Origin: Batillaria attramentaria
Taxonomy: Eukaryota; Mollusca; Gastropoda; Batillariidae
Direction: 5' to 3'
NCBI GenBank assembly: GCA_018292915.2
Contig: JACVVK020000319.1
Coordinates: forward strand, 382,001 to 446,000
DNA: 64,000 nucleotides
Shown: positions 10,135 to 19,464 of the stretch, piece after piece
Numbering within the stretch: position 1 is the stretch's first letter
Layout: the number at the start of each line of letters is the position of its first letter
Notes under the pieces: model-generated
The model's database searches: none
Told to the model about the DNA's origin: nothing
The model's input: only the letters and a program-made list of their open reading frames with translations
Program-made: the position numbers and the translations under genes

Positions 10135-10500
10135 CTTCTTCTTTTTGTGGTTGTTGTTGCTGTTGTTCTTGTGCTTGATGTTGGCGCTGTTCGTTGTCTT
10201 TGTTCCGTTATGGTGTCCCTTTTTGTTGCGCTTTTGGTTGTTCTTGTCTGTTCTCCGGTTAGAAAACTGTATTTTGTTGAAGAGCCGTCGAGTTTTGTTG
10301 TTGTTGATGATGTGCCTGGTGTTGGCGCTGTTCGTTGTTTTTTGTTGCGTCAGTTTTGGTGTTGTGTTTCTGGTGCGGTTGTGGTTGTACTGGTCTGTTC
10401 TCCGAGGTTTTGTTGTTGTTGTTGTTGCTGTTGTTTTAATTGTCCTCGTTCTGCATGTGTGCGCCTCTGGGGTTTGCTGGATTGTTAATTTGATGTGGTC
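10135..10500. repeat. GTT-rich low-complexity segment
   Basis: TTG/GTT-rich DNA with two imperfect internal copies of a block containing GGTGTTGGCGCTGTTCGTTG. Long frames here are compositional. No gene is recognised. Confidence 0.6.
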
Positions 10501-10681
10501 GGCAAATTGTGTAACAGCAGTAAATTCAGTATGACAGGAAAGAATGGAACACCCAATCCGTATTCTTTTTCTGCTTTATTTGCTTTATTGTGTGGGGTGT
10601 TTCTGGGGAAGGTCGACAAGGGAGTATTTGCCATGAGCGTTGTGTGGAGCGTTCATTCCCTTCTGGAAAACTGGGTAGCCT

Positions 10682-11056
10682 TCATAAGGGCCTGGACCGG
10701 GGGAGCGATGGTGCTTTAGTACCGTGGTTTCTTGTGCTGGCGACAATCCGGAGATGGTCTGCGTTTTTCGGCTGGGGCCTGTAGTTGCTGGATGTATAGG
10801 CGGTTTTCCTCATTCTCTTTGTCGGTCGCAGCCTGGAACTTATTCTCATACCAGCGTCTTCCCTCTGGGGATGGGTTTCTACTGCATGATCAATTGCGCT
10901 TTCTATAATTTTCGTTTTTTCTTGGATCATTTCTTTTAAAGAGTCTCTTAGGCTTGCCCGAGCGGCCTGTATGGCCTTTGGGGGCTGTTTTCGGAGTTGC
11001 TTATAGTCCTGGTCGATCATTTCTCTTGTCGAACAAAGGAACAATCCCACATGCAA
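10682..11056 (-). other. Unrecognised 124-codon open frame
   Basis: It encodes a charged, probably helical segment (REMIDQDYKQLRKQ, then DSLKEMIQEKTKIIESAI). It lies 5' of the Penelope-like fragment on the same strand and could be the N-terminal part of that element, split by the array at 8187-10134, but no motif proves it. Confidence 0.3.
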
Positions 11057-11147
11057 ATTAAGGAGTCAAAGTTACCCACTCTCTCCGGTAAAGGCTTCCT
11101 TAATTTAATATTTTCATACATACTACAAGGTCGAACTTTAATTAAGG

Positions 11148-11184
11148 TGTAGCTTGCGCGGCGTAAAGCACCAAATAACTAACT
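11148..11184 (+). mobile_element. Micro-insertion of the shared 3' tail (37 bp)
   Basis: AACTTTAATTAAGG occurs exactly at 11134-11147 and again at 11185-11198. Between them lies only a tail-like segment, GCTTGCGCGGCGTAAAGC followed by an AACT repeat. This is a very short retro-insertion inside the Tc1 end. Confidence 0.8.
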
Positions 11185-11409
11185 AACTTTAATTAAGGGT
11201 TAAGGGGTTAACAGTGTATCCTGCAAAGCTTGCTGAAGCTGTCTTGTTGTCACGTGCGGCATGAAGACGGGGGGGGGGGGGGTTGAAAGTTGCTGATTTT
11301 TTGGCAGAATTCCAAATGCACGTGCAAGAACCAATGCATTGCTAAGCATTTCACTCACTGGAATGCCCATAAAAGCAGCCGAATGTGCATAATTCCTCAC
11401 AACACCTAC

Positions 11410-12495
11410 ATGCCTCCAAGACACAAGCTGTCAGATTTTAACCGGACCCGGGCGATTGCATGGCTGCAGGATCGAGTTGGCGTTCGAGAAGTGGCCAGAA
11501 GACTACAGGTGTCCCACTCCGTTATCATTCGGCTGAGAGAACGTTTTCAAGCCACTGGAACTGTTAAAGAAAGACCCCGTCCAGCCCAGCCAAAGAAGAC
11601 CACTGCAAGGGAGGCCCGGTTCATCCGCAGACAGGCTCTTCAGAGGAGGACCATCACCTCCAACACCATCAGGCGTCGGGTCCAAGCTGCCACTAACACA
11701 GCAGTGTGCCAGATGACCACACGGCGGCGCCTCCATGCTGGCAACCTTCATGCAAGACGCCCAGTCAGGAAACCCAAACTGACTGCGGCCCACCGGGCAA
11801 GCCGCCTGGCCTGGTGTACAGTTCACCAAAGGTGGTCCCGGGCACAGTGGCAGCTGGTGCTGTTCAGTGACGAGTCCCGGTTCCTGGTGAAGCCACGAGA
11901 TGGACGCATTCGGGTGTGGCGATGTCCTGGAGAGCAGCTGGCAGATGACGCCGTCCAGGTCACGGCTTTTGGCGGTGGCTCGGTCATGGTATGGGGGGGG
12001 GGAGGGGGAATCAGCAGCCACTACAAGACTCCCCTGTACCATGTGGATGGCAACTTGAACGGCCAACGCTACCTGCAGGAGATTTTACAGCCTTTGGTTG
12101 TCCCAGCGCTTCAGCAGATTGGGGCCCAGGCTGTGTTCATGGACGATGACGCCACCCCACACCGTTGTCGAACCGTGAACACTTTTGTGGTACAAGCTGG
12201 CATCACCAGGATGCCATGGCCGGCAAACAGTCCGGACTTGAACCCTATTGAGAACATTTGGGGCGAGCTTGGGAGAAGAGTTCAAGAAAATCACCCTCTG
12301 CCGGCCAATCGACAACAGCTGCTGCACTACCTGCAGCAGGAGTGGGCAAACCTCCCCCAGGTCCTTTTTCTTATTTTTTCTTTTGAGAAATTGACCAAAT
12401 CTTGTTCACTGATAATGAAATTAAACATTTATGTTTCTGGCGTTTTCGGGTTTCGCTTTCTATGTTTTATAAGAATGTGTATAAGTGGTCCTTAA
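11410..12495 (+). CDS. Tc1-like transposase, 3' end altered
   Basis: From MPPRHKLSDF (the start matches the usual family start; the frame is open 40 codons further upstream) the protein has two N-terminal helix-turn-helix regions (about 1-110). The DDE catalytic core follows: D154 (LFSDESRF), D246 (MDDDATPH) and E281 (NSPDLNPIENIWGEL). Spacing D246-E281 is 34, the Tc1 DD34E signature. The expected WGGI motif is expanded to VWGGGGGIS by an in-frame poly-G run at 11993-12008. After EWANLPQV (residue 318) the reading continues in non-homologous sequence, and the usual last 20-25 residues are missing. It may therefore be inactive despite the long open frame. Confidence 0.9.
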   Translation: MPPRHKLSDFNRTRAIAWLQDRVGVREVARRLQVSHSVIIRLRERFQATGTVKERPRPAQPKKTTAREARFIRRQALQRRTITSNTIRRRVQAATNTAVCQMTTRRRLHAGNLHARRPVRKPKLTAAHRASRLAWCTVHQRWSRAQWQLVLFSDESRFLVKPRDGRIRVWRCPGEQLADDAVQVTAFGGGSVMVWGGGGGISSHYKTPLYHVDGNLNGQRYLQEILQPLVVPALQQIGAQAVFMDDDATPHRCRTVNTFVVQAGITRMPWPANSPDLNPIENIWGELGRRVQENHPLPANRQQLLHYLQQEWANLPQVLFLIFSFEKLTKSCSLIMKLNIYVSGVFGFRFLCFIRMCISGP

Positions 12496-12509
12496 AGTTC
12501 GACCCTGTA

Positions 12510-13796
12510 CACATTTCAGTCATGGCTGTTCTGGACAGTGATCTGACTAATCAGAATTGCATACTTCGTGTATCAGGAAGTCACATCTTTCTTATGAGGT
12601 TCACTTTAAGCAATGTGCCTGATGAAAGAGGTAAATATTGTGCGATATATGAAAGATGATGGGGTAGGACTTGTACTACAACACACTGCACTACAACATA
12701 ACTTAGACATTTCCAAAAACAAGGCTAGGATCCCCAATTTTTCTGAACATTGACGTAAATTAAAACAAAGCAGCACAGTTCATTTGTGTTTCCAGAAGAC
12801 TGGTTGTCGTCTTCCCCTGGGTGCTTGGATGGGTCGGTGCTCCTGGCTAAAAACCAACAAAAAGGGGATTGTTCATATCATACAATATGGTACACAAAGA
12901 GGTCACACCAATGTCAAATAGGCAGTACTTTTGGAGACTGTTCAAAGGGTTTACTCCCTTGCCGCAACAAGCACGCATTTTTCGCGGCGGAGCACAAAGC
13001 TGCCACGAAAAATGATTGATTGCTGCGGCTCTGTGTATGCACGGGGGACTACTCATGCAGGTAAAAATCTCGAAACAGGCCGAGAATGTACTGGTGCTGG
13101 TGATTGCGACAGTTTTCGCCGCTTCTGTGCACACTATGAAATAACACGGGGACCTCAAAGTTGTTCGCAACTGTCCACATTCTTTGTCCCCCGAGTAGTT
13201 TGATTTTTTTCCTACTTAGGCATTACTAAGCTCAGCCCGGTTTCAGTTAGCCCGAGTGCGTCGTCGCGGGGGCCAAGAGTAGCGAGGCCCCCGGAACGGG
13301 AATGAAAGCAGCCTACATAAGTCATTTCCTGATTATGATTTGGTATATGAAGTATACATTTACTTACTTCTACTTGTGTGTTGGGTCTTCATCCTGTAAC
13401 AGACACATGATCACAATAAATTCTGCATAAACCTTTGCATACATCAAATGCAGATCGATACCGAAAATTCTTCTGGATGAATCTCCTGAAAGTTACACTG
13501 AATTTTTACCTACACATGTATACATACATTTTCATCTTGTCGGTCTGAAGCACAGCAGGTTTTTTTAAGATAACTAATGAACGGTAAGTTCTCATTCTGC
13601 AGAGAAATAATGCAGTTTAGAACGTTACACCACTGAGTTCCAGTGCTCAAGCAGCAGGAAAATACATATGTGTAAGTGTACACAAAGCTAACGGTTACTC
13701 ACACAGAAAACACAAGAGCGATTTTGAGCCCCCAATATTATGAGGTATAACTCCTAACTGCCCACGCCCCCCTCCCCGCCCACACTACATGACAAG
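12510..13796. other. No recognised gene
   Basis: Mixed-composition DNA. Short open frames show no family motifs and no repeat shared with the rest of the window was found. Confidence 0.4.
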
Positions 13797-14101
13797 TGTT
13801 GTAGAGATCGCGAAAAGCCACTTCATTTTGATGGAAATTTCTAGACCATCCCAGAACATGCGAGTGCAGTAACGTTACTAGACTAGGTAACCTTGGAAAG
13901 ATTCCGTACTTGCCAGTAAGTTGCAGAATGTTCTAGATCTGACCTGTTTAGTATATAAGCAGCCCTGCACAGCGTTCTGGGTTCTTCTTACATGAGTTTG
14001 TTCTCCGCGCATCTTCTGTTAATAAAAGTATTGGAGTTTTATCCTGTTGTAACCCGTGTCTTCTCTGCGAGTGCACCGAGAGAGCGACATAACTTACAAC
14101 A
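13797..14101 (+). mobile_element. Probable solo LTR with heat-shock-like elements
   Basis: The segment starts TGTTGTA and ends TACAACA (TG...CA with short inverted ends). It contains TATATAAG at about 13952 and AATAAA at about 14021, which fits U3-R-U5 order. Upstream of the TATA box are two GAAnnTTCnnGA motifs (13834-13845 and 13926-13937) plus GAAAGATTC at 13896-13904, patterns bound by heat-shock factor. No clear 5-bp target duplication flanks it and no gag/pol is adjacent, so the solo-LTR call is tentative. Confidence 0.5.
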
Positions 14102-14462
14102 AGACTTGCCCAAACTCACGACAGCACTATTACGCACGGTGTGGGCAATCTCAGTGAGGCCCGATTTCGTCCCGACCCCGCCCGACGACGCTCAGCTCGC
14201 AGTAGGTTGCATAATTTCTCATAATCCCTTGGCCTGCTCAAGGCAGTCTTGTGTATTGACCTGACTGGCTCGCAACGGCGCCTCGCCCCTTTGGAACACT
14301 CCCCCCCCCCCCCCCAAAAAAAAAAAAAAAAAAAAACATACGGCCTATAGAGTCGGTCCACACCTTTAAAACTGTAGTCAAAACAAACGTCCTCAACCCA
14401 ACTGCAGGAATATTGGAGGGATTGACAGAAATGCGCGAGAGAGAGAGAGAGAGATAGAGGGG

Positions 14463-14569
14463 GGGTGGGTGTTTGGGGGTTTAACGTCCTTTTCCACCAC
14501 ATAGGGTGATATCAAAGACGGGGCAACGATGGAAAAGCCAGCACAAATATTTGGCCCCAGCCGGGATAC
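14463..14569 (-). repeat. SINE1 copy, 5' truncated
   Basis: Tail and body of SINE1 in reverse (GGGTTTAACGTCCTTTTCC through GGCCCCAGCCGGGAT). The tRNA-like A-box is absent. Confidence 0.85.
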
Positions 14570-14650
14570 AAACTTTGTATAAAAGCTAGAAGAGCATAAG
14601 CGCTACATAAATATCCAGTAGAAGTAGTAGTAGTAGTATCATTATTAGTA
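14570..14650. repeat. LINE 3'-end-like fragment with AGT/ATT tail
   Basis: AGCATAAGCGCTACATAAAT followed by AGTAGTAGT and ATTATTAG resembles the 3' ends of LINE fragments elsewhere in the window (45530-45890, 40010-40073). Confidence 0.5.
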
Positions 14651-14660
14651 TTACCTACCT

Positions 14661-14826
14661 GGGGGGGTGGGGTCGAATGGTAGAGCGTTGGACTTCTAAT
14701 GCTCGGGTCGTAAGTTCGATCCCGGCTGGGGCCAAATATTTGTGCTGGCTTTTTCATCGTTGCCCCGTCTTTGATATCACCCTATGTGGTGGAAAAGAAC
14801 GTTAAACCCCCAAACACCCACCCACC
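14661..14826 (+). repeat. SINE1 copy, nearly full length
   Basis: The head TCGAATGGTAGAGCGTTGGAC follows a short poly-G run. The body and GTTAAACCCCCAAACACCC tail are complete. It runs directly into a LINE 3' fragment. Confidence 0.88.
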
Positions 14827-14831
14827 GACCA

Positions 14832-15064
14832 ACCTGTCGGCCTCACTCTGTAAGGATCAACCGTCGCGCACCCTGCGTTCCGCTAGCGATAAACCTCTCA
14901 AAATTCCGAAGCGTAAAATGAAAACTGCCGGAGAGCGCTCTTTCAGCTTCTTAGCCCCGACCGTCTGGAACTCCTTGCCAATGGAACTTCGCCTTCAGAC
15001 CTCACTGACACTGTTTAAATCGCATCTGAAGACCTATCTCTTCCGCCAAGCCTTTGATAGCTAA
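14832..15064 (+). pseudogene. Non-LTR retrotransposon (LINE) ORF2 C-terminus
   Basis: The frame encodes RTLRSASDKPLKIP, then RSFSFLAPTVWNSLP, then LFKSHLKTYLF, and stops. This RTLRS / FS-AP-WNSLP / FK-LKTYLF order is characteristic of the extreme C-terminus of many LINE ORF2 proteins. The copy is strongly 5' truncated; reverse transcriptase motifs are not present. Confidence 0.85.
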
Positions 15065-15420
15065 ACCTCTGTTAAATCTATCTGTGTGCATCATGAGTTC
15101 GTTGCACTGCCAAACTGTCGGTGTGTGCGTGTGTGCGTGTGTGTGTGTGTGTGTAGCTTAACTTGTAACCACTTCGCAGTCATTACCGTTTCCTTTTCTA
15201 GCAATCCATAATTATAGTATGCCAAGAACGACTGTAGCAGCTGACGGCTGTTGAGACCTGTGTGTGTGTAGGTGTGTGTGTGTAGGTGTGTGTGTGTAGG
15301 CGTGTGTGTAGGTGTGTGTGTAGGTGTGTGTGTGTGTGTGTGTGCGTGCGCCTTAAGCGCAGCGAGTCCTTCGAAGTTGAAAAACAGCGCTCTATAAAAG
15401 CCATGTAGTAGCAGTAGTAT
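15065..15420 (+). repeat. LINE 3' UTR with (GT)n and related repeat
   Basis: This follows the LINE stop codon. It contains two GT-rich blocks (15121-15155 and 15260-15345) and ends CAGCGCTCTATAAAAGCC with AGTAGCAGTAGT. The segment AATTATAGTATGCCAAGAAC is also present at 19098. Confidence 0.6.
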
Positions 15421-15537
15421 CAAGTTATTTACGTCCATGCCCGGCAACACACAGAGCCGAGTGCTGAATGATAACAATGTAATGTCTGCAATGGAACAGT
15501 CTACCATAATCATGATTAAAAAACTGCATCTCTTTAC

Positions 15538-15852
15538 CTCTGAACATCAAATATGCGGTAAGTTCCTCTTCTGCCAAACCATCTTCTGTGGTGCCCTTCG
15601 CGAAGCATTTGAAAGAACCACTGAAAACGTAGTAAGGCGAGGCAACCACAAACCCGTACACAGGGTCAAAGGTCACACCCTCTTCGTCGGTGAAGTCCTG
15701 CTGTCCAATCGTTCGGATCAGAGTTACGTTGAAGTCCGGGTCAGAGACGGCACAGGGAATCACCGCTTCTTGCCCGTAATAGATGACCACAAGGTGAAAG
15801 TTCGTTCCCGGGTACATACTGGAGCCTTCACGAATAAACATGTGATCAGGAT
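15538..15852 (-). CDS. Ig receptor exon: Ig domain 2
   Basis: The acceptor TTTTGCACAG precedes a phase-1 start encoding DPDHMFIREG. The domain Cys pair is AVIPC and SFKCF. The donor GTAAAG follows TTCAGAG. Length 315 (phase 1 to 1), a symmetric Ig exon. FNVTLI is an N-glycosylation-type sequence at a position typical of VEGFR domain 2. Confidence 0.8.
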
Positions 15853-18800
15853 CTGTGCAAAACGTAAGAAAAGCCGGTGATGAAGTCATTCCCTGCATGT
15901 TTCACTGAATATAAATAAGTACATAGTAGATCAATGGCAAGCCCAGTGGGATACTGTTGATAACAATAAACTCCACAGTATAGTTCCCAAACTTCGGGAA
16001 ATCATTCCCCGGTGTAGGACTAACCGTCGGGAAGAGGTGGTCCTGGCCCGCCTTCATATTGGGCACGCATATTATACCCACTCGCACTTGCTGAAAGGTG
16101 AAGAGAGCCCTTTCTGTTTTGGCTGCGATGAGCCAGATACCATTTAAACATATTTTGATTTCTTGTGCAGACCTCACGGAGGTTCGACAGAAGTATTTCA
16201 CTGCCGAATCAATGGAGCTCTTGTTCCGAAATGTCCCTCCAGACAAGATTTTTGGCTTCCTTCGGGAAGTCAATTTGTTTAATAAAATCTGATTAAATAA
16301 CTAATTAACCAACCTTCATAAAATCTGAACATTGTGTTTGTACTTATTCATGTACAAGACCCATGCCTTGACGTTTTGGAACTTGTGGTAACCCAAGACT
16401 GGTAGAATCTCATTTAACCTATAAATTTTTGGCCTATATTTACTAGTTGTTTTAATCCAGCTTTTCACCTTTTAACGAAGGGGCCTTCAAACTTGTGGCT
16501 GCCGCGAATTAGTCTTTGTCGCTGACGCGGCGTTAAGCCTTAAATACTCACTCACTCACTCGCATGTTTCACTGCTGTTACTTAACCTATGTTGGTAATG
16601 CCGCTGACGTGTAAAACAGCCGGTTTCGAAGCTCTAAGGTTGTTTGCCAGATGTAAGGGTGTTTCGTTTGGACATTGCGACCGTTTTCGTGACTTTGTGG
16701 TTTCTGATAATAATAACGCGTGTTGTATAGGCGCTTTTATCCAGTTTCACGAATCGGCTCAAAGCGCCGCGAACTGAACCCAACACGCACGCTCACGTGA
16801 ACCACACGCATTCTCTCACACATTGGGCATAAACACATCTACCGAATGGTAGAGCGTTGGACTTCTAATGCTCGGGTCGTGAGTTCGTATCCCGGCTGGG
16901 GCCACATATTTGTGATGGCATTTTCATCGTTGCCCCGTCTTTGATATCGCCCGTATGTGATAAAAAAAAAGGACGTTAAAAACCTTAACATGGGCTCGCC
17001 TTCACGCGGCGGGGCTGATTTCGCCAAGCTTGCCCACCCCTTTTGCTCTTTCTTCACTCTTATTTCTGCCTCCCTCGGTCCATTGCACCTGTCTTTTGTT
17101 CTCTTAAAATCTCCTCCGGGGGGGGGGGGGGGGGAGGTCAGTAAGCGGGTGTCTGCTGACACTTGGTCCAGTGAGACATCTGAGGGGTCATTTCTGAAGG
17201 CCGACTTCACTGGATTCCCCACCACCTGGTCTTCACCCTGGCGGCTTTGTTCGCAGCGCCCTGCTGTGCTGCTGAACACCGTCATGTTGAAGACCTTCAC
17301 AACGCACCCCTCTCTGGTGCGTTGTTTTCCCAAACCGCCTCACGGCGGGGAGGTTCCGTGTTGGAGCGGTCTGTTCTCCAACTGCCTCCCAGGCATGTTG
17401 TCTTCATTGGCAACTAAGGAATTTTCCTACCCTCTCTATCCCTCACCAGCCCATTCACCTGTATCTTTCTCTTTAAAACCTCCCGAATTTAGCCGCTCTG
17501 TTCTTCCTCTCTTCTCTCAGCTGATTTCAAAGTTCGGCCCTTTCATCTATATTTCTTCTTTTTAACTCCTCACTCACGTCTGCACTACCAGTGGCTAGGA
17601 ATAAGTGATGTTGGGCATATGCTGCGAACTGGTTTATTGCGCCTAGGAGATGATAAGTTGCAATATTTGCTGTATATGCGCTTAGTATTTATCTTTGTTT
17701 TACCTAGTTGTAATTGTCATTTCTTTTCTACGCTTTTTTGTAACCGGGAGTTCGAGAAATTAGCATGAAGGTGCAGCGTGCTGCAGTGCTGCATGTCCTA
17801 GGTTTATATTGCCCCGTAGACCAGTTTGCATCATTTGTCCACCGTTACATTTTTGTTGTTTTCATGTAGTGCAGGCACACTCAGCCGCGAATTAGTCTTT
17901 GTGGCTTGCGCGGCTTTAAGCCCTAAAAACTCACTCACTCACTCACCCCCGACCCCAGAATAAATCTGCAGACATACCTGATACAAAAACATCGACGCTA
18001 GCGCCACCAAGCCTGTCTGGAACTCCTCCAGAATGGACGCCAGTCCCTCCACCAGGTGACGCTGTGGTTGTGCTGGCACTGGGCGTGTCCCTGTTAGTGT
18101 AACTGCAGAAATAACGGCCAGTGTTGAAGAACTGCGCATTAGTGAAGCGCAAGGAGCGTTTGTAGATACCGTGGTGTGTGATTTGCAGGTCCTCACTCAC
18201 AATGCTGTTGCCAGGGTACCGCTCCTGAAACACCAAACACCAAAGCTTCTGTAAAAGTTTGGTGGCAAAGTACGCGTAGTCGTATAGACAGGGAGCCGGG
18301 GTGGTCGAATGGTAGAGCGTTGGACTTCTAATGCTCGGGTCGTGAGTTCGATCCCCGCTGGGGCCAAATATTTGTGCTGGCTTTTTCATCGTTGCCCCGT
18401 CTTTGATATCACCCTCTGTGGTGGAAAAGGACGTTAAACTCCCAAACACCCACCCACCCTCGTATAGACAGACTGGAATGTGCATTCTTTATAACGGGGG
18501 TGGGTTGTTGGGGTGGGTGTTTGGGGGTTTAACGCCCTTTTCCACCACATACGGGTCCAACGCTCTACCATTCGGCCACCCCGGCTCCCCGCATTCTTTA
18601 TAACAATTCCGAGGGTCATAAACATGTTCCAACACACTAACTCATAGAGAACAGAAATATGCAAACAAGGGAACGAAAAAAGAAAATGAAATAAGCACAT
18701 TTAGCACGCACGCACATACGCACACACACGCACACACACAATGACAATACTGTCGCACGCACCAGAGTGAATAGAGTGGAGGTTTGCACATAAAGTAGCG

Positions 18801-19433
18801 CTTAGAGGCAGCAGGCTTTCACTGCTTCGTCCTTCAGCCCTGCGGCGCCGTGAGCATTTCAGCAGAGATGGATCTGTGCGCGAGAGAAGTCTACCATACC
18901 ATACCATAGAATGTTCCAAGTATACAGATCTTCGCAACGCACAAAGCAACAACTTTTCCCAACAGTGCAATTATAATTTATATCCATCAGCTTCTCCGCT
19001 GCAGCACAGACCTTCCATTGCCAGTCAACGTACAGAATTATTTTGTAACACTGTTCTTGAGTTTATCACACTTTCGGCACGTTTTTACTAGCAATCCATA
19101 ATTATAGTATGCCAAGAACGACTGTAGCAGAGTGAGTGAGTGAGTTTTTAGGGCTTAAAGCCTCGCAAGCCACAAAGACTAATTCGCGACTGGAACGACT
19201 GTAGCAGCTGACGGCTGTTGAGACCTGTGTGTGTGGGTGTGTGTGTGGGTGTGGGTGTGTGTAGGTAGGTGTGTGTGTGTGTAGGGGTGTGTGTGTGTAG
19301 GGTGTGTGTAGGGGTGTGTGGTGTAGGGGTGGGGGGGGGTGTAGGTGTGTGTGTAGGCGTGTGTGTAGGTGTGTGTGTGTGTAGGGGTGTGTGTGTGTAG
19401 GTGTGTGTGTGTGTAGATGTGTGTGTGTGTGTA

Positions 19434-19464
<31 letters not shown>

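Larger units (their letters stand above)
11126..12507 (+). mobile_element. Tc1-family DNA transposon
   Basis: The left end reads CAAGGTCGAACTTTAA from 11126. The right end, reverse-complemented from 12507, reads CAGGGTCGAACTTTAAGG. Both are flanked by TA (11124-11125 and 12508-12509), the Tc1/mariner target. The left inverted repeat is interrupted by a 37-bp nested insertion (11148-11184) with a 14-bp duplication. Confidence 0.9.

Noticed and set aside
11503..12066. 187-codon open frame on the - strand
   Set aside because: It is the antisense shadow of the Tc1 transposase.
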